A DNA stretch of 64,000 nt from Enhygromyxa salina. GTDB taxonomy: Bacteria; Myxococcota_A; Polyangia; Nannocystales; Nannocystaceae. Below are positions 35,968 to 44,904 of this stretch, in pieces (within the stretch, counting starts at the first letter, position 1; each line of letters starts with the position of its first letter). A program made the position numbers and the translations under genes. Below the pieces are notes generated by a model. It was not told where the DNA came from, did not search any database, and was given only the letters and a program-made list of their open reading frames with translations. The stretch is taken from contig NZ_JMCC02000035.1 in assembly GCF_000737335.2 (NCBI RefSeq), forward strand, positions 17,191 to 81,190, given 5' to 3'.

Positions 35968-37440
35968 TCAGAGCGAGCGGCGCAAGCTGGATAGCTCGCG
36001 GTGCAGTGCCAGCGCCGAGAGCCGGCCACCTCGCTCGAGCTTGCGCAGCAGATGTTCGAGCTTGGCCTTGGCCTGCATCCACTCGCGCGCCTGCGCAGGT
36101 GTCGGACCGTCGCTGTCAGGCTGGCCAAGCGGCTCGCCGGGACCGTAGAGCGACCCGGGACCGAGCTCGGCTCCGCCGCCCAGCTCACCCTCGGCTCCCT
36201 CCGCGTGCAGTTGCTCGAGTCGCTCGATCTGCTCGTCGTGGTCCTCGAGCTCGAGCTCGGCGCGCTCGAGCTGGGCCCGCAAGCTGGCGACTTCGGCCTC
36301 GAGCAGCTCGACGGGCCGGGCACGCACGTGCTCGAGTTCACCGCGGACGCGCTCGAGCTCCCAGCGCAGTGACTGCTCGCGCGCCAGGGCTTCGTCGAGC
36401 CGCGGGCCATCCCCGCCAACGAGCTCGCCCAGCTCTGGAGCGGGCCCACCCGCGAGCGCCCCGATCAGCGCCCCAACTTTGTCCAGCGCCCCAACTTTGT
36501 CAGCGTCCGTCCGCGACTGATTCGCCTCGCGGAGCGCGTCGCCCAAGCTCGCAATCCGATCTTCGGCCTGCTCGAGCTGTTCGAGCTGCGCCTGACGCTC
36601 GATCGCGTGCATGTCCGTTCGGCGCTGAGCCTCGGCGAGCTGGGCGCGAAGGGCCGCGATCTCCTCGGTCTCGGCCCGCGCGCTGCCGGGCCCCGCGATC
36701 TCACGCGGTCCGTCGGGCGTCGCGCTGGGGAGCTCGACGAAGGTCACCCCCTCGCCCGGCGAGCTCCCGCCAATGACCGCGATGAACGCTTCGAACCGAG
36801 GAGTGGGCGTGCCCAGCGTGTTGTCGACCTCGATCCCGACTTCGGGATCCGCCTCGCCCCCGCTGCCCCCATCGCCGTCGCCATCGCCGTCGCCGTCGCC
36901 AAGCTCGAGGATGGGGCCAAAATCATAGAACGCGACCATGCCCGGCCGCGTGAGCCCATAGATGCGTCCGTCCCCGAACAGCTCCTCGACCAGCCCGGCC
37001 AGCTGTTCGTAGGTCTCGTCTTCGTCGTGACCGCAGCTGCGGGTCAGGATCACGCTGCGGGTTGGGTCGTCCTCGGCGCGCTCGCCAAGGATCTCCAGCA
37101 AGGCCTCGATCGAGCCTGGGTCGGTGTCGTCGAGGTTGAGCAGGGCGACCTTCCAGTCTTCCTCGCTCGCGAGCTCGACCGCGTCGTCGAGCCCGATGAA
37201 CACGGTCCCGCTGTGCGCGCGGGCGAAGCTGGCCGCCCGCCGATCATTATGAAGGGCGACCCACGCACTGGCGTCGCCGCCGTCGCCCGGGATCAGCTCC
37301 GCCAGCAGGACCGCGAGCGGCCCCTCGATGCCCGCGTGCAGCACCCCCTCGAGTTCGCGGTCGCAGACAATCCGATTACGCCCGCGCCACAGCTGCTCGA
37401 GGAACTGATAGCGCGCGGCCCAACGACGCTCGTCGCCCAT
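35968..37440 (-). CDS. Coiled-coil protein with internal (GD)n linker
   Basis: 490 residues, soluble, no signal. Residues 1-185 form a globular alpha/beta part (VFIGLDDAVELASEEDWKVA, SVILTRSCGHDEDETYEQLA), then a GDGDGDGDGDGG linker, a short beta segment (RFEAFIAVIGGS), and from about 255 to 420 a long coiled coil rich in Glu/Leu/Arg/Gln (ELLEAEVASLRAQLERAELE). The (GD)n linker is otherwise seen here only in exported lipoproteins, so its presence in an apparently cytoplasmic protein is unusual. Family not recognised; the N-terminal part faintly suggests an alpha/beta hydrolase-less Rossmann-like fold. Confidence 0.82.
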   Translation of the reverse strand: MGDERRWAARYQFLEQLWRGRNRIVCDRELEGVLHAGIEGPLAVLLAELIPGDGGDASAWVALHNDRRAASFARAHSGTVFIGLDDAVELASEEDWKVALLNLDDTDPGSIEALLEILGERAEDDPTRSVILTRSCGHDEDETYEQLAGLVEELFGDGRIYGLTRPGMVAFYDFGPILELGDGDGDGDGDGGSGGEADPEVGIEVDNTLGTPTPRFEAFIAVIGGSSPGEGVTFVELPSATPDGPREIAGPGSARAETEEIAALRAQLAEAQRRTDMHAIERQAQLEQLEQAEDRIASLGDALREANQSRTDADKVGALDKVGALIGALAGGPAPELGELVGGDGPRLDEALAREQSLRWELERVRGELEHVRARPVELLEAEVASLRAQLERAELELEDHDEQIERLEQLHAEGAEGELGGGAELGPGSLYGPGEPLGQPDSDGPTPAQAREWMQAKAKLEHLLRKLERGGRLSALALHRELSSLRRSL

Positions 37441-37569
37441 GGCGCATGAGTCATACCCGGCCCTATCTCGCGAGGCAATGATCGGGCGAGCCCGGCCCTG
37501 GACCCCCGTTGCTGGGGTGTGGACGCGATGCTAAGCATGGCGACCTGCGGGCCAGGAGCCGCGCTCGCC

Positions 37570-38646
37570 ATGCAACCCAAGCTTCGCGCCAAGATAGAAA
37601 GCATCGCCGAGCGTCACGAGGAGCTCAGCGAAATGATCTGCGACCCCGGGATCATGGCTGACAAGCGGCGCTTCCTCGAGCTGTCGCGCGAGCACGTCGA
37701 CCTGAGCGCCGTCGCCATGGCGTTCGCGCGCCTGCTCGAGTTCGAGCAGCAGCTCGAACAAGCCCGCGAGCTGCTCGACGACCCCGACATGCGCGAGCTC
37801 GCCCAGGACGACATCCGCGAGCTCGAGCAGAGCGTGTCGGACACCACCGCCGAGCTGATGAAGCGGCTCACGCCCAAGGATCCAAACGACGGCAAGAACT
37901 CGATCCTCGAGATCCGCGCCGGACCCGGGGGCGACGAGGCCGGCCTGTTCGTCGCGGATCTGTGGCGCATGTACAACCGCTACGCGGAGCGCCACAACCT
38001 CACGATCGACCAGGTCGAGTTCTCGGAGAACTCGGCGGGCGGCTTCAAAGAGGTCAGCGGCCGGGTCTGCGGTCGTGACGTCTACGCCAAGCTCAAGTAC
38101 GAGCGCGGCGTGCATCGGGTCCAGCGGGTCCCAGCGACCGAGTCACAGGGCCGGATTCACACCTCGACCGCGACCGTCGCCGTGATGCCCGAGGCCGAAG
38201 AGATCGACATCCACATCGATCCAAGCGACCTCGAATTCACGGCGATGCGCTCGAGCGGCTCGGGCGGCCAGCACGTCAACACCACCGACTCCGCGGTCCG
38301 CGTGGTCCACGGTCCAACCGGCATCGCGGTCCGCTGTGACCAAGAAAAGTCGCAGATCAAGAACCGCGAGCTGGCCCTGCAGCGGCTGCGCTCGAAGCTG
38401 CTCGAGATCGAGATCGAGAAGGCCGAGACCGAGCGCGCCGCCAATCGCCGCCAGCAGATCGGCACCGGCGATCGCTCCGAGAAGATCCGCACCTACAACT
38501 ATCCGCAGGACCGTGTCACCGACCACCGCATTGGCGTGACCCGGCACAACCTCTCGGGCTTCATGGACGGCGACATCGACGACATCCTCGCCAGCCTGCG
38601 CCAAGACGAAGAGGCCGCGCGCATGAGCGAGATGGCCGGGGGCTGA
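37570..38646 (+). CDS. prfA: Peptide chain release factor 1
   Basis: 358 residues, normal RF1 length. The GGQ motif that triggers peptide release is at residues 232-234 (SSGSGGQHVNTTDSAVR). The stop-codon recognition region has the PAT tripeptide (RVPATESQGRIHTST), which marks RF1 (UAG/UAA) rather than RF2. The ATG at 37570 aligns with known RF1 N-termini; an upstream in-frame ATG at 37519 adds 17 residues without similarity. Followed after 2 bp by zapA. No prmC methyltransferase gene, the usual partner, is adjacent. Confidence 0.98.
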   Translation: MQPKLRAKIESIAERHEELSEMICDPGIMADKRRFLELSREHVDLSAVAMAFARLLEFEQQLEQARELLDDPDMRELAQDDIRELEQSVSDTTAELMKRLTPKDPNDGKNSILEIRAGPGGDEAGLFVADLWRMYNRYAERHNLTIDQVEFSENSAGGFKEVSGRVCGRDVYAKLKYERGVHRVQRVPATESQGRIHTSTATVAVMPEAEEIDIHIDPSDLEFTAMRSSGSGGQHVNTTDSAVRVVHGPTGIAVRCDQEKSQIKNRELALQRLRSKLLEIEIEKAETERAANRRQQIGTGDRSEKIRTYNYPQDRVTDHRIGVTRHNLSGFMDGDIDDILASLRQDEEAARMSEMAGG

Positions 38647-38648
38647 CG

Positions 38649-38969
38649 TTGAAGCAGTCGGTCAACGTCGAGATCGCTGGGCAGACGCTGTCGATCCGCA
38701 GCGACGAGGGCCCCGAGTATGTCCAAGAGCTGGCCGACTACGTCGACGCCCACCTGCGCGAGCTGAGCGGGAGCCGGCGCAGCTTCTCGCTGCAGCGCGT
38801 CGCGCTGCTGGTCGCGATGCAGATCGCCGACGAGTTGTTTCGTGAGAAGGATCTGCGCCAGCGCTACCGGGCCCGCGTCGAAGCCCGGCTCGCGGGGCTC
38901 GAGGCCGCGTTCGCGGCCCACGAGGCCCAGCTAAACGCGCTCGAGTCCGGTGATCCGAGCGCCTCATGA
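38649..38969 (+). CDS. zapA: Cell division protein ZapA
   Basis: 106 residues from a TTG start. The N-terminal VNVEIAGQTLSIRSDEGPEY and the following long helix with LQRVALLVAMQIADELF are typical of ZapA, which bundles FtsZ filaments at the septum. It starts 2 bp after prfA. Its stop codon TGA (38967-38969) is part of the motif ATGACCCCCACAG that begins the first 155-bp repeat unit, so the repeat array starts exactly at the gene's end. Confidence 0.9.
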   Translation: MKQSVNVEIAGQTLSIRSDEGPEYVQELADYVDAHLRELSGSRRSFSLQRVALLVAMQIADELFREKDLRQRYRARVEARLAGLEAAFAAHEAQLNALESGDPSAS

Positions 38970-39665
38970 CCCCCACAGCCGCCTTCGCACCTCGGGGTCA
39001 CTCGCTTCGCTCGCTCCCAAGGGGCCGTTTGTTCGCAGGGGCATGATTGGCCCCCTAGAAGGGGGCTCTCGTCTGGGCACCTGGAGCTGGGTGGGGGGCT
39101 CTTCATTTACGTGGTCGATTATGACCCCCACAGCCGCCTTCGCACTTCGCGGTCACTCGCTTCGCTCGCTCCCAAGGGGCCGTTTGTTCGCAGGGGCATG
39201 ATTGGCCCCCTAGAAGGGGGCTCTCGTCTGGGCACCTGGAGCTGGGTGGGGGGCTCTTCATTTACGTGGTCGATTATGACCCCCACAGCCGCCTTCGCAC
39301 TTCGCGGTCACTCGCTTCGCTCGCTCCCAAGGGGCCGTTTGTTCGCAGGGGCATGATTGGCCCCCTAGAAGGGGGCTCTCGTCTGACCACCTGGCGTTGG
39401 GTGGGTGCCTCTCCATTTACGTGGTCGATTATGACCCCCACAGCCGCCTTCGCACCTCGGGGTCACTCGCTTCGCTCGCTCCCAACGGGCCGTTTGTTCG
39501 CATCCGCATGTGTGGCCCCCTCGAAGGGGGCCCTTGTCTGGGCACCTGGAGCTGGGTGGGGGGCTCTCCATTTACGTGGTCGGCTATGACACCCATGGGA
39601 GCTTGGACTTCGCCGACCGCAGCCGCTGGCGCGTCGGGTCACTTCGCTCCTCGGGCGATGTCCGG
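38966..39665 (+). repeat. Tandem array of four 155-bp repeat units plus a partial fifth
   Basis: Units begin with ATGACCCCCACAG at 38966, 39121, 39276 and 39431, and a diverged fifth (ATGACACCCATGG) at 39586: spacing is exactly 155 bp each time. Units 1-3 are almost identical; unit 4 has more changes. Each unit contains CTCGCTTCGCTCGCTCCC, a GGCCCCCT-AGAAGGGGGC hairpin and the end GTGGTCGATT. Open frames of 81-107 codons cross the array but repeat with it and have no start context, so I do not call them genes. Confidence 0.95.
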
Positions 39666-39702
39666 GGCGACTGGCGGATGAACATCCCGTAGACTCCAGC
39701 AA

Positions 39703-40986
39703 ATGCCCGCCCCCAGCGAGCAACCTCAGTCTCCCGCACTCCGGGTCCTGATCGAGCGCGGCTTCTTCGAGGCTGCGTCCGATCTCGCAGCGATCGACGC
39801 CGCGATGCAGGCCGGGATGGTGACCTTTTACAACGGCTACGATCCAACCGCGGCGTCGTTGCACGCGGGCAGCCTGCTGACGATCATGGCCGCCCGGCAC
39901 CTGCAGCGTCACGGTCACCGACCGCTGATGCTGCTTGGTGGCGCGACCGCCCGGGTCGGAGATCCTTCGGGCCGCAGCGAGACCCGCAAGATGCTCGACG
40001 ATCAGCAGATCGGCAGCAACCTCGCTTCGCTGCAGCGGCAGTTCGCCCGGTTTCTGCACTTCGACAGCGGCGCGCCCAACGACGCGCAGGTGATCGACAA
40101 CAACGACTGGCTGTCGGGCCTGCGCTACATCGAGTTCATCCGTGACATCGGCCGGCACTTCACGGTCAACCGCATGATCGCGGCCAAGACCTACCGCGAG
40201 CGGCTCGAGTCCGAGCAACCGCTGTCGTTCCTCGAGTTCAACTACCAGCTGCTGCAGGCCTACGACTTCCTGCACCTGCACCGCGAGTTCGACTGCAGCC
40301 TGCAAGTGGGCGGCGCGGATCAGTGGGGCAACATGATCTCGGGCGTCGAGCTGATCCGTCGGGTCGGCGCGGAGCAAGACGAGAGCGATCGGCCCGACAC
40401 GGCCCACTGCCTGACCTACCCGCTGCTGATCACCGCCGACGGCAGCAAGATGGGCAAGACCGCCAAGGGCGCGGTGTGGCTCGACCCCGAGCTGTGCTCG
40501 CCCTTCGACTACTTCCAGTACTGGATCAACTGCCACGACCGCGACGTAGAGATGCTGCTGCGGCTGTTCACCGAGCTCCCGCTCGAGCAGATCACGGAGC
40601 TCGCTCGCCACGAGGGCGCCGCGCTCAAGCAGGCCAAGGACACGCTGGCGTTCGAGGCGACCAAGCTGCTGCATGGCGAAGACGAGGCCGAGCGGGCCCG
40701 CCGGGCCACGGTCCAAGCGTTTGGCAGCGGCGAAGACTGGAGCGCGTTGCCGTGCATCGAGATCGACGTGCCGGAGCTGCGGCTGATCGATCTGGTCGTT
40801 CACGAGAGCATCGGGGGGTTCAAGTCCAAGCGTGATGCTCGTGAGCGCATCAAGTCTGGGGCGGTCAAGATCGACGGCGAGCCGGCGGTCGATCACGCCG
40901 AGCTGATCACGCCCGCGCGCTGCGGCGACGATGGCCTGCGTCTGCAGATCGGCCGCAAGAAGCGCTTCCGCGTGAAGCTGAAGTGA
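39703..40986 (+). CDS. tyrS: Tyrosine--tRNA ligase
   Basis: 427 residues. The class I signature is SLHAGSL (HIGH equivalent), the KMSKS loop reads DGSKMGKTA, and tyrosine-binding YNGYDPTAASLHAG and QVGGADQWGNM are present, with an S4 RNA-binding domain at the C-terminus (KSKRDARERIKSGAVKIDG). Cytoplasmic; charges tRNA-Tyr. The ATG at 39703 is the first in frame after the repeat array. Confidence 0.98.
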   Translation: MPAPSEQPQSPALRVLIERGFFEAASDLAAIDAAMQAGMVTFYNGYDPTAASLHAGSLLTIMAARHLQRHGHRPLMLLGGATARVGDPSGRSETRKMLDDQQIGSNLASLQRQFARFLHFDSGAPNDAQVIDNNDWLSGLRYIEFIRDIGRHFTVNRMIAAKTYRERLESEQPLSFLEFNYQLLQAYDFLHLHREFDCSLQVGGADQWGNMISGVELIRRVGAEQDESDRPDTAHCLTYPLLITADGSKMGKTAKGAVWLDPELCSPFDYFQYWINCHDRDVEMLLRLFTELPLEQITELARHEGAALKQAKDTLAFEATKLLHGEDEAERARRATVQAFGSGEDWSALPCIEIDVPELRLIDLVVHESIGGFKSKRDARERIKSGAVKIDGEPAVDHAELITPARCGDDGLRLQIGRKKRFRVKLK

Positions 40987-41221
40987 GGCGGTCCCCAGCC
41001 GGAGCTGAGCGGGGGCGCGACGGTCGAGACGAGCGCCCCTTAGCTCACACGCTCGCGCGCGGTCTCGTGCCCGAAACATGTCGGCGTGCCCCCCGTACTC
41101 GGGTTCACGTGACTGTCCCAACGACCCGCCGGCCCTCAGCGCGCTGCCAAGGCCGCCTGCGAGCCCGATTTGCGCGCCGCCCTTGCGCCCTGCGATTGCC
41201 GACTTAGAAATCTCTGCCTGC

Positions 41222-42289
41222 ATGGATCCTTCGATTACGTCCACGGTCGTCCGCGCGCTCCCGACTCATGAGGGGGCCGGTGCGGGAGCCGGCGTCGACC
41301 TCTCGCTCCTCAAAGACGAGCTCGAGCAGGTCGCCATCGAGGCCCTCGACGCACGGATGCGGGGTGTGAACCTCGATGTCGCCGTCCACGACCCGCGCTT
41401 CCCCCACCTGATTGAATTTCACGAAGGCCTGCGCGACGCCCTGCTCGTCGAGATCCCGCGAGAGCTGCAGCCCTGGGTCGCCGCGATCGGCGGCGAAGCG
41501 GTCGAGCGCAGGCTGTCACCTTCGGCCAAGCCCAAGAGCGCCCGCAAGGCCGCCGAGCTGCAAGCCCAGTCGCAGGCCGTCGCCGGGCGCCTGTCCAGCC
41601 TTCACACCGATCTGTTCGCGCGCGCATTTGGGGCCGATCCTGCCAGCGCAGGAGACGGCCCCGAGCAATTGCAGGCCGCGCTGAGCGAGCTGTTGCTGTT
41701 CGAGTCGGTGCGCCTGCAGTTGCTGGTCACCACGTGGAGCTCGACCGAGTTCGAGTCGCTCGGCGGCGACGAGCAAGCCGTTGACGAGATCGCGTGGACC
41801 GAGGTCGAGGCGATGCTGCTCGAGCCGGCGCTGACCGAAGAGGACATGCGCCCGCTGCCGGTCATGGTCGCGGCGAGCAACGTCGCGCTCGCTCGCGACG
41901 CCGCCGATCGGGCCGAGGCGCTGCGCATGGTCGGTGAGGACGAGCGCGAGACCCTGCGCATGCGCGCGCGCCTGCGGGCCGCCCTGCGCGAGCTTCGGCT
42001 GGCCGAGTCCGTGTTGCTGGAGAACGCGCTGGCTGGCTTGCTGGGCGAAGATCGGGTCGAGCTCTTGGACTTGCAGGCAAACCGCCCGGTCGCCCTCGAT
42101 GGGCTCAGCCGCCAGGCCATGGATCAACGAGTGTCTCGCGGCCGGCGGGCGCTGACCCAGGGCCCCGACAGCTGGCCCAGCCGTCGGCGACCCGCGCTCT
42201 TCGATCTGCTTCGCCACCGCACGCTGGGCGACGAACACGGCACCGAACTGGGCACTGAACTGGGTCACGAACTGGGCGACGAAGCCTGA
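41222..42289 (+). CDS. Hypothetical helical protein
   Basis: 355 residues, cytoplasmic, mostly alpha-helical and Glu/Ala/Leu/Arg rich, with no signal peptide and no motif I recognise. The C-terminus carries a short imperfect repeat (GTELGTELGHELGDE) encoded by four 12-base units (GGCAC-TGAACT-type). The start at 41222 (MDPSITST) is preferred over an upstream frame through low-complexity Pro-rich sequence. It follows tyrS by 235 bp of featureless sequence. Confidence 0.7.
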   Translation: MDPSITSTVVRALPTHEGAGAGAGVDLSLLKDELEQVAIEALDARMRGVNLDVAVHDPRFPHLIEFHEGLRDALLVEIPRELQPWVAAIGGEAVERRLSPSAKPKSARKAAELQAQSQAVAGRLSSLHTDLFARAFGADPASAGDGPEQLQAALSELLLFESVRLQLLVTTWSSTEFESLGGDEQAVDEIAWTEVEAMLLEPALTEEDMRPLPVMVAASNVALARDAADRAEALRMVGEDERETLRMRARLRAALRELRLAESVLLENALAGLLGEDRVELLDLQANRPVALDGLSRQAMDQRVSRGRRALTQGPDSWPSRRRPALFDLLRHRTLGDEHGTELGTELGHELGDEA

Positions 42290-42362
42290 GCGGACGCGCC
42301 CTGAGCAGACGCGGCCTAACGAAACCGCGCCGGGCGTGGCGCCGATCCAGTATCCTCGGCAC

Positions 42363-43337
42363 ATGCCAGCCGCCGTGCGCAGAACAATCCTGTTCGCGGT
42401 GACGCTGAGCCTCTCTGCTCTCAGCTCGGGCGAGGGCTTCTCGGCCGCTTGCGGACGCCTTCATGGACTGGCTCACCGCGGGCAGCGAATCGCGTGGGCG
42501 GTCCCGCCACCCAGGCTCGACGGTTCGCCACCTGCGCCGGTCGAGGGGCCCCGGCTCGCGCCGGATCCCGAATCGCAAGACGACGCCGAGCTGCCGCCCG
42601 TGCCGCCGCCGTCGATCGACCCCGAGCCAACTTCGGGGATCGAGTTCGCCGTGCCGCCACCAGCAGCGTCAGCGCCCGAGCTCGAGCCCACCCAGGATCC
42701 GCTCGCGGCCCGACCTGAAACCATCGAAGAGCGCCGCGACCCAGACCGCGCGCCGCCGAGCGGCAATTGGCTGCTGGTGTCCGGCGGCTCCGCGCTGCCC
42801 CTGGCCGCCCTCGCCGGCGGCTACTTCGTGTGGATGGCTCGCACAGGCGCGGCGCCCGGTAGCAACACGAAGCCGCAAGTCACCTCGATCGCAATCGCCA
42901 CAGCAGGGATCTCGCTCTACGGGGCCATCGCGCTGAGCGTCGGTGGATATCGCAACTACCAGCTGCAGCGCTGGGCCCAACGTCACCGCGTGATAGCGCT
43001 GCCTCAAGGCGACGGCCTGATCACGGGTGGGATGCTGGCGCTGTTCTCCGCGGCTCCCCTCGTGCCGGTCGGGCTCTCGCTGGGGTCGGTCTCGAGCGCG
43101 CTGAGCGTGACGATGGTGGCCACGTCGATCACGCTATCCGCGGTCGGCGGCCCCGTCATGCTGGCGATCGGCGCCAAGCGCCTGAGTCACTACCGCGAGA
43201 CCGGCGGCTGGCGTCGGCGAGCCCCCAGCATCGTCGGTCGCCCGCCGGGCCAGTCGATCCCCTTGGTCCCCACGATCGTGCCCTCGATCGTGCCCTCGAA
43301 GGAGGGCGTCACGCTGGGCGTCGCCGGCCAATTTTGA
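42363..43337 (+). CDS. Hypothetical membrane protein
   Basis: 324 residues. A signal-like N-terminus, a Pro/Glu-rich linker to residue 130, then three to four hydrophobic segments between residues 135 and 265 (ALPLAALAGGYFVWMA, TAGISLYGAIALSVGG, MLALFSAAPLVPVGLSLG). Residues 20-31 (SSGEGFSAACGR region) are encoded by a 34-bp sequence that recurs between genes at 53643 and 57216, so part of the signal region derives from a dispersed repeat. Family unknown. The gap to lspA downstream is 53 bp. Confidence 0.72.
   Translation: MPAAVRRTILFAVTLSLSALSSGEGFSAACGRLHGLAHRGQRIAWAVPPPRLDGSPPAPVEGPRLAPDPESQDDAELPPVPPPSIDPEPTSGIEFAVPPPAASAPELEPTQDPLAARPETIEERRDPDRAPPSGNWLLVSGGSALPLAALAGGYFVWMARTGAAPGSNTKPQVTSIAIATAGISLYGAIALSVGGYRNYQLQRWAQRHRVIALPQGDGLITGGMLALFSAAPLVPVGLSLGSVSSALSVTMVATSITLSAVGGPVMLAIGAKRLSHYRETGGWRRRAPSIVGRPPGQSIPLVPTIVPSIVPSKEGVTLGVAGQF
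42421..42454 (+). repeat. 35-bp dispersed hairpin repeat, copy inside a gene
   Basis: TCAGCTCGGGCGAGGGCTTC then TCGGCCGCTTGCGGA. It differs by two bases from the intergenic copy at 57216-57249 and lies inside the reading frame of the membrane protein. The core is a hairpin (CGGGCGAG / CTCG-CCCG in the other copies). Confidence 0.8.
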
Positions 43338-43390
43338 CGCGCAGCGGCGAGCGTGGGTAGGTACACCTCAGCGCTCGCGTCCGCGCTGCC

Positions 43391-44062
43391 ATGAGCGACT
43401 CAACCACCCACACCCCCCACGCGCGCCGCCTGAGCGTCGCCGCGCTGGTGTTCGTGCTCAGCCTGGCGCTGGATCAGTGGTCCAAGCAGTGGGCTGTCAC
43501 CAGCTTGCGCGAGCAGCCGGCCAAGCCCGTGATCGACGGCGCGCTGGTGTTCGACTACGCGTTCAACACGGGCTCTGCGTTTGGCATGTTCGCGGATCAC
43601 CCAGCCGCGAGGACCTTCTTCATCGTCACGACCGTGCTCGCGCTGGCGTACATGGCCGCGCTCACGTGGCGGCTGCCGGGGAGTCTGACCTCACCCCGCG
43701 TGGCCTACGGCGGCACCCTTGGTTTGACGCTGATGGCCAGCGGCGCGCTCGGCAACCTGATCGACCGGCTGCTCCGGCTCGACACAGTCCGCGTCAGGTT
43801 TGGCGACCACCTCCCATTTTGGCTGATCACGGAGCACCCCACCGAGCTGGCCCAGGCGCTGCTGCGCCCGCGAAACTACGTCGATGTCCCGCGCCACGGC
43901 GTGGTCGACTTCATCGTCGTCTACTACTGGCCCACCCGCCGCTGGCCGACCTTCAACATCGCCGACGTGTGCCTCGTCATCGGCGTGGCCCTGTTCTTGA
44001 TTTATCTGGCCCGCCAACCCCGCTCGCGCGACACGCCTGGCCTCGAGCTTCCTAGCGCGTGA
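43391..44062 (+). CDS. lspA: Lipoprotein signal peptidase (first of two)
   Basis: 223 residues with four predicted membrane helices. The conserved blocks are DQWSKQWAV, FNTGSAFGMF, GALGNLIDRL and FNIADVCLVIG; the two catalytic aspartates are D125 and D192. It cleaves the signal of prolipoproteins after lipid attachment, an enzyme with many substrates in this window. There is a 25-residue insertion between helix 3 and the last catalytic block (FGDHLPFWLITEHPTEL region) not in the second copy. The neighbouring lspA starts 101 bp downstream. Confidence 0.95.
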   Translation: MSDSTTHTPHARRLSVAALVFVLSLALDQWSKQWAVTSLREQPAKPVIDGALVFDYAFNTGSAFGMFADHPAARTFFIVTTVLALAYMAALTWRLPGSLTSPRVAYGGTLGLTLMASGALGNLIDRLLRLDTVRVRFGDHLPFWLITEHPTELAQALLRPRNYVDVPRHGVVDFIVVYYWPTRRWPTFNIADVCLVIGVALFLIYLARQPRSRDTPGLELPSA

Positions 44063-44162
44063 GCCCGCGCATCCGCCCGCGAGATTCCCCACCCCACGCG
44101 CATCCCCGCGGACCCGACACCCGATGGCTGTAGCGGGTTAATGCAGCTAACCTCCGCGCTCC

Positions 44163-44864
44163 ATGAGCCCGGACAAGCCCCAGCCCCCGGAGCCCTCGCG
44201 AAACAGCCGCCTGCTCGTCGTCGCGATTGTGTTCGCCGTCGCCATCGGTTTGGATCTGTGGTCCAAGGCCTGGGCGTGGGAGCACCTCAAGGACGGCCCG
44301 TCCGTCGAGGTGATCGAGCACTTCTTCTACTTGAAGTTTGGGTTCAACACCGGCTCCGCGTTCAGCTTCTTGCGTGACGAGTCTTGGGCTCGCTACTTCT
44401 TCATCACGGTCACCTTCCTGGCGCTCGGCTACATGGGTTGGTTGGCCTGGAAGATGCCCACCTCGCGCGTGTACGGGTTCATCGCGGTCGGGCTGATCGC
44501 TGCGGGGGCCGCCGGCAACCTGCATGACCGGTTCGTGCGGGTCATGCCCGTGTGGATGAACGGCGAGTTCGTCGAGCGCCATGGCGTCATCGACTTCTTG
44601 CAGTTCTACTACCCGTGGAAGCAAGACAGCTACTGGCCGATCTTCAACGTCGCCGACACGGCGCTGGTGTGCGGCGTCGCGCTGCTGTTGATCTTCCTGC
44701 ACTACCACGGCGCCGAGGGCGAGCTAGCTGACGCCAAGGACGGCGCGCCGGCCAAGGCGGACGGGGCCGCGGCCGAAGACGAAGACGAAGAAGAGGATGA
44801 GAAGAGCGAAGCGGCCGAGAGCGAAGAGGACGAGGGCGAGCTGGCCACGCCGGCACCCGCCTAG
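44163..44864 (+). CDS. lspA: Lipoprotein signal peptidase (second of two)
   Basis: 233 residues. It carries the same family blocks, DLWSKAWAWE, FNTGSAFSFL, GAAGNLHDRF and FNVADTALV, with catalytic aspartates D122 and D165. After the last helix it has a 50-residue acidic tail (DEDEEEDEKSEAAE), absent in ordinary LspA. The two tandem copies differ so much that this is an old duplication or a separate acquisition. Multiple lspA genes are known in Myxococcus xanthus, where one belongs to the cluster for antibiotic TA, an LspA inhibitor. Confidence 0.95.
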   Translation: MSPDKPQPPEPSRNSRLLVVAIVFAVAIGLDLWSKAWAWEHLKDGPSVEVIEHFFYLKFGFNTGSAFSFLRDESWARYFFITVTFLALGYMGWLAWKMPTSRVYGFIAVGLIAAGAAGNLHDRFVRVMPVWMNGEFVERHGVIDFLQFYYPWKQDSYWPIFNVADTALVCGVALLLIFLHYHGAEGELADAKDGAPAKADGAAAEDEDEEEDEKSEAAESEEDEGELATPAPA

Positions 44865-44904
44865 AGTGCTCGGCGGGCGGCCCGGCTCGGCGGGCGGGCT
44901 CAGC

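Noticed and set aside
38966..39585. Possible CRISPR array
   Set aside because: Units are 155 bp with no unique spacers between short repeats and no cas genes are nearby.
38950..39589. Four overlapping small proteins of 81-107 residues in the 155-bp array
   Set aside because: They are translations of the repeat unit, with no ribosome binding site and the same peptides repeating.
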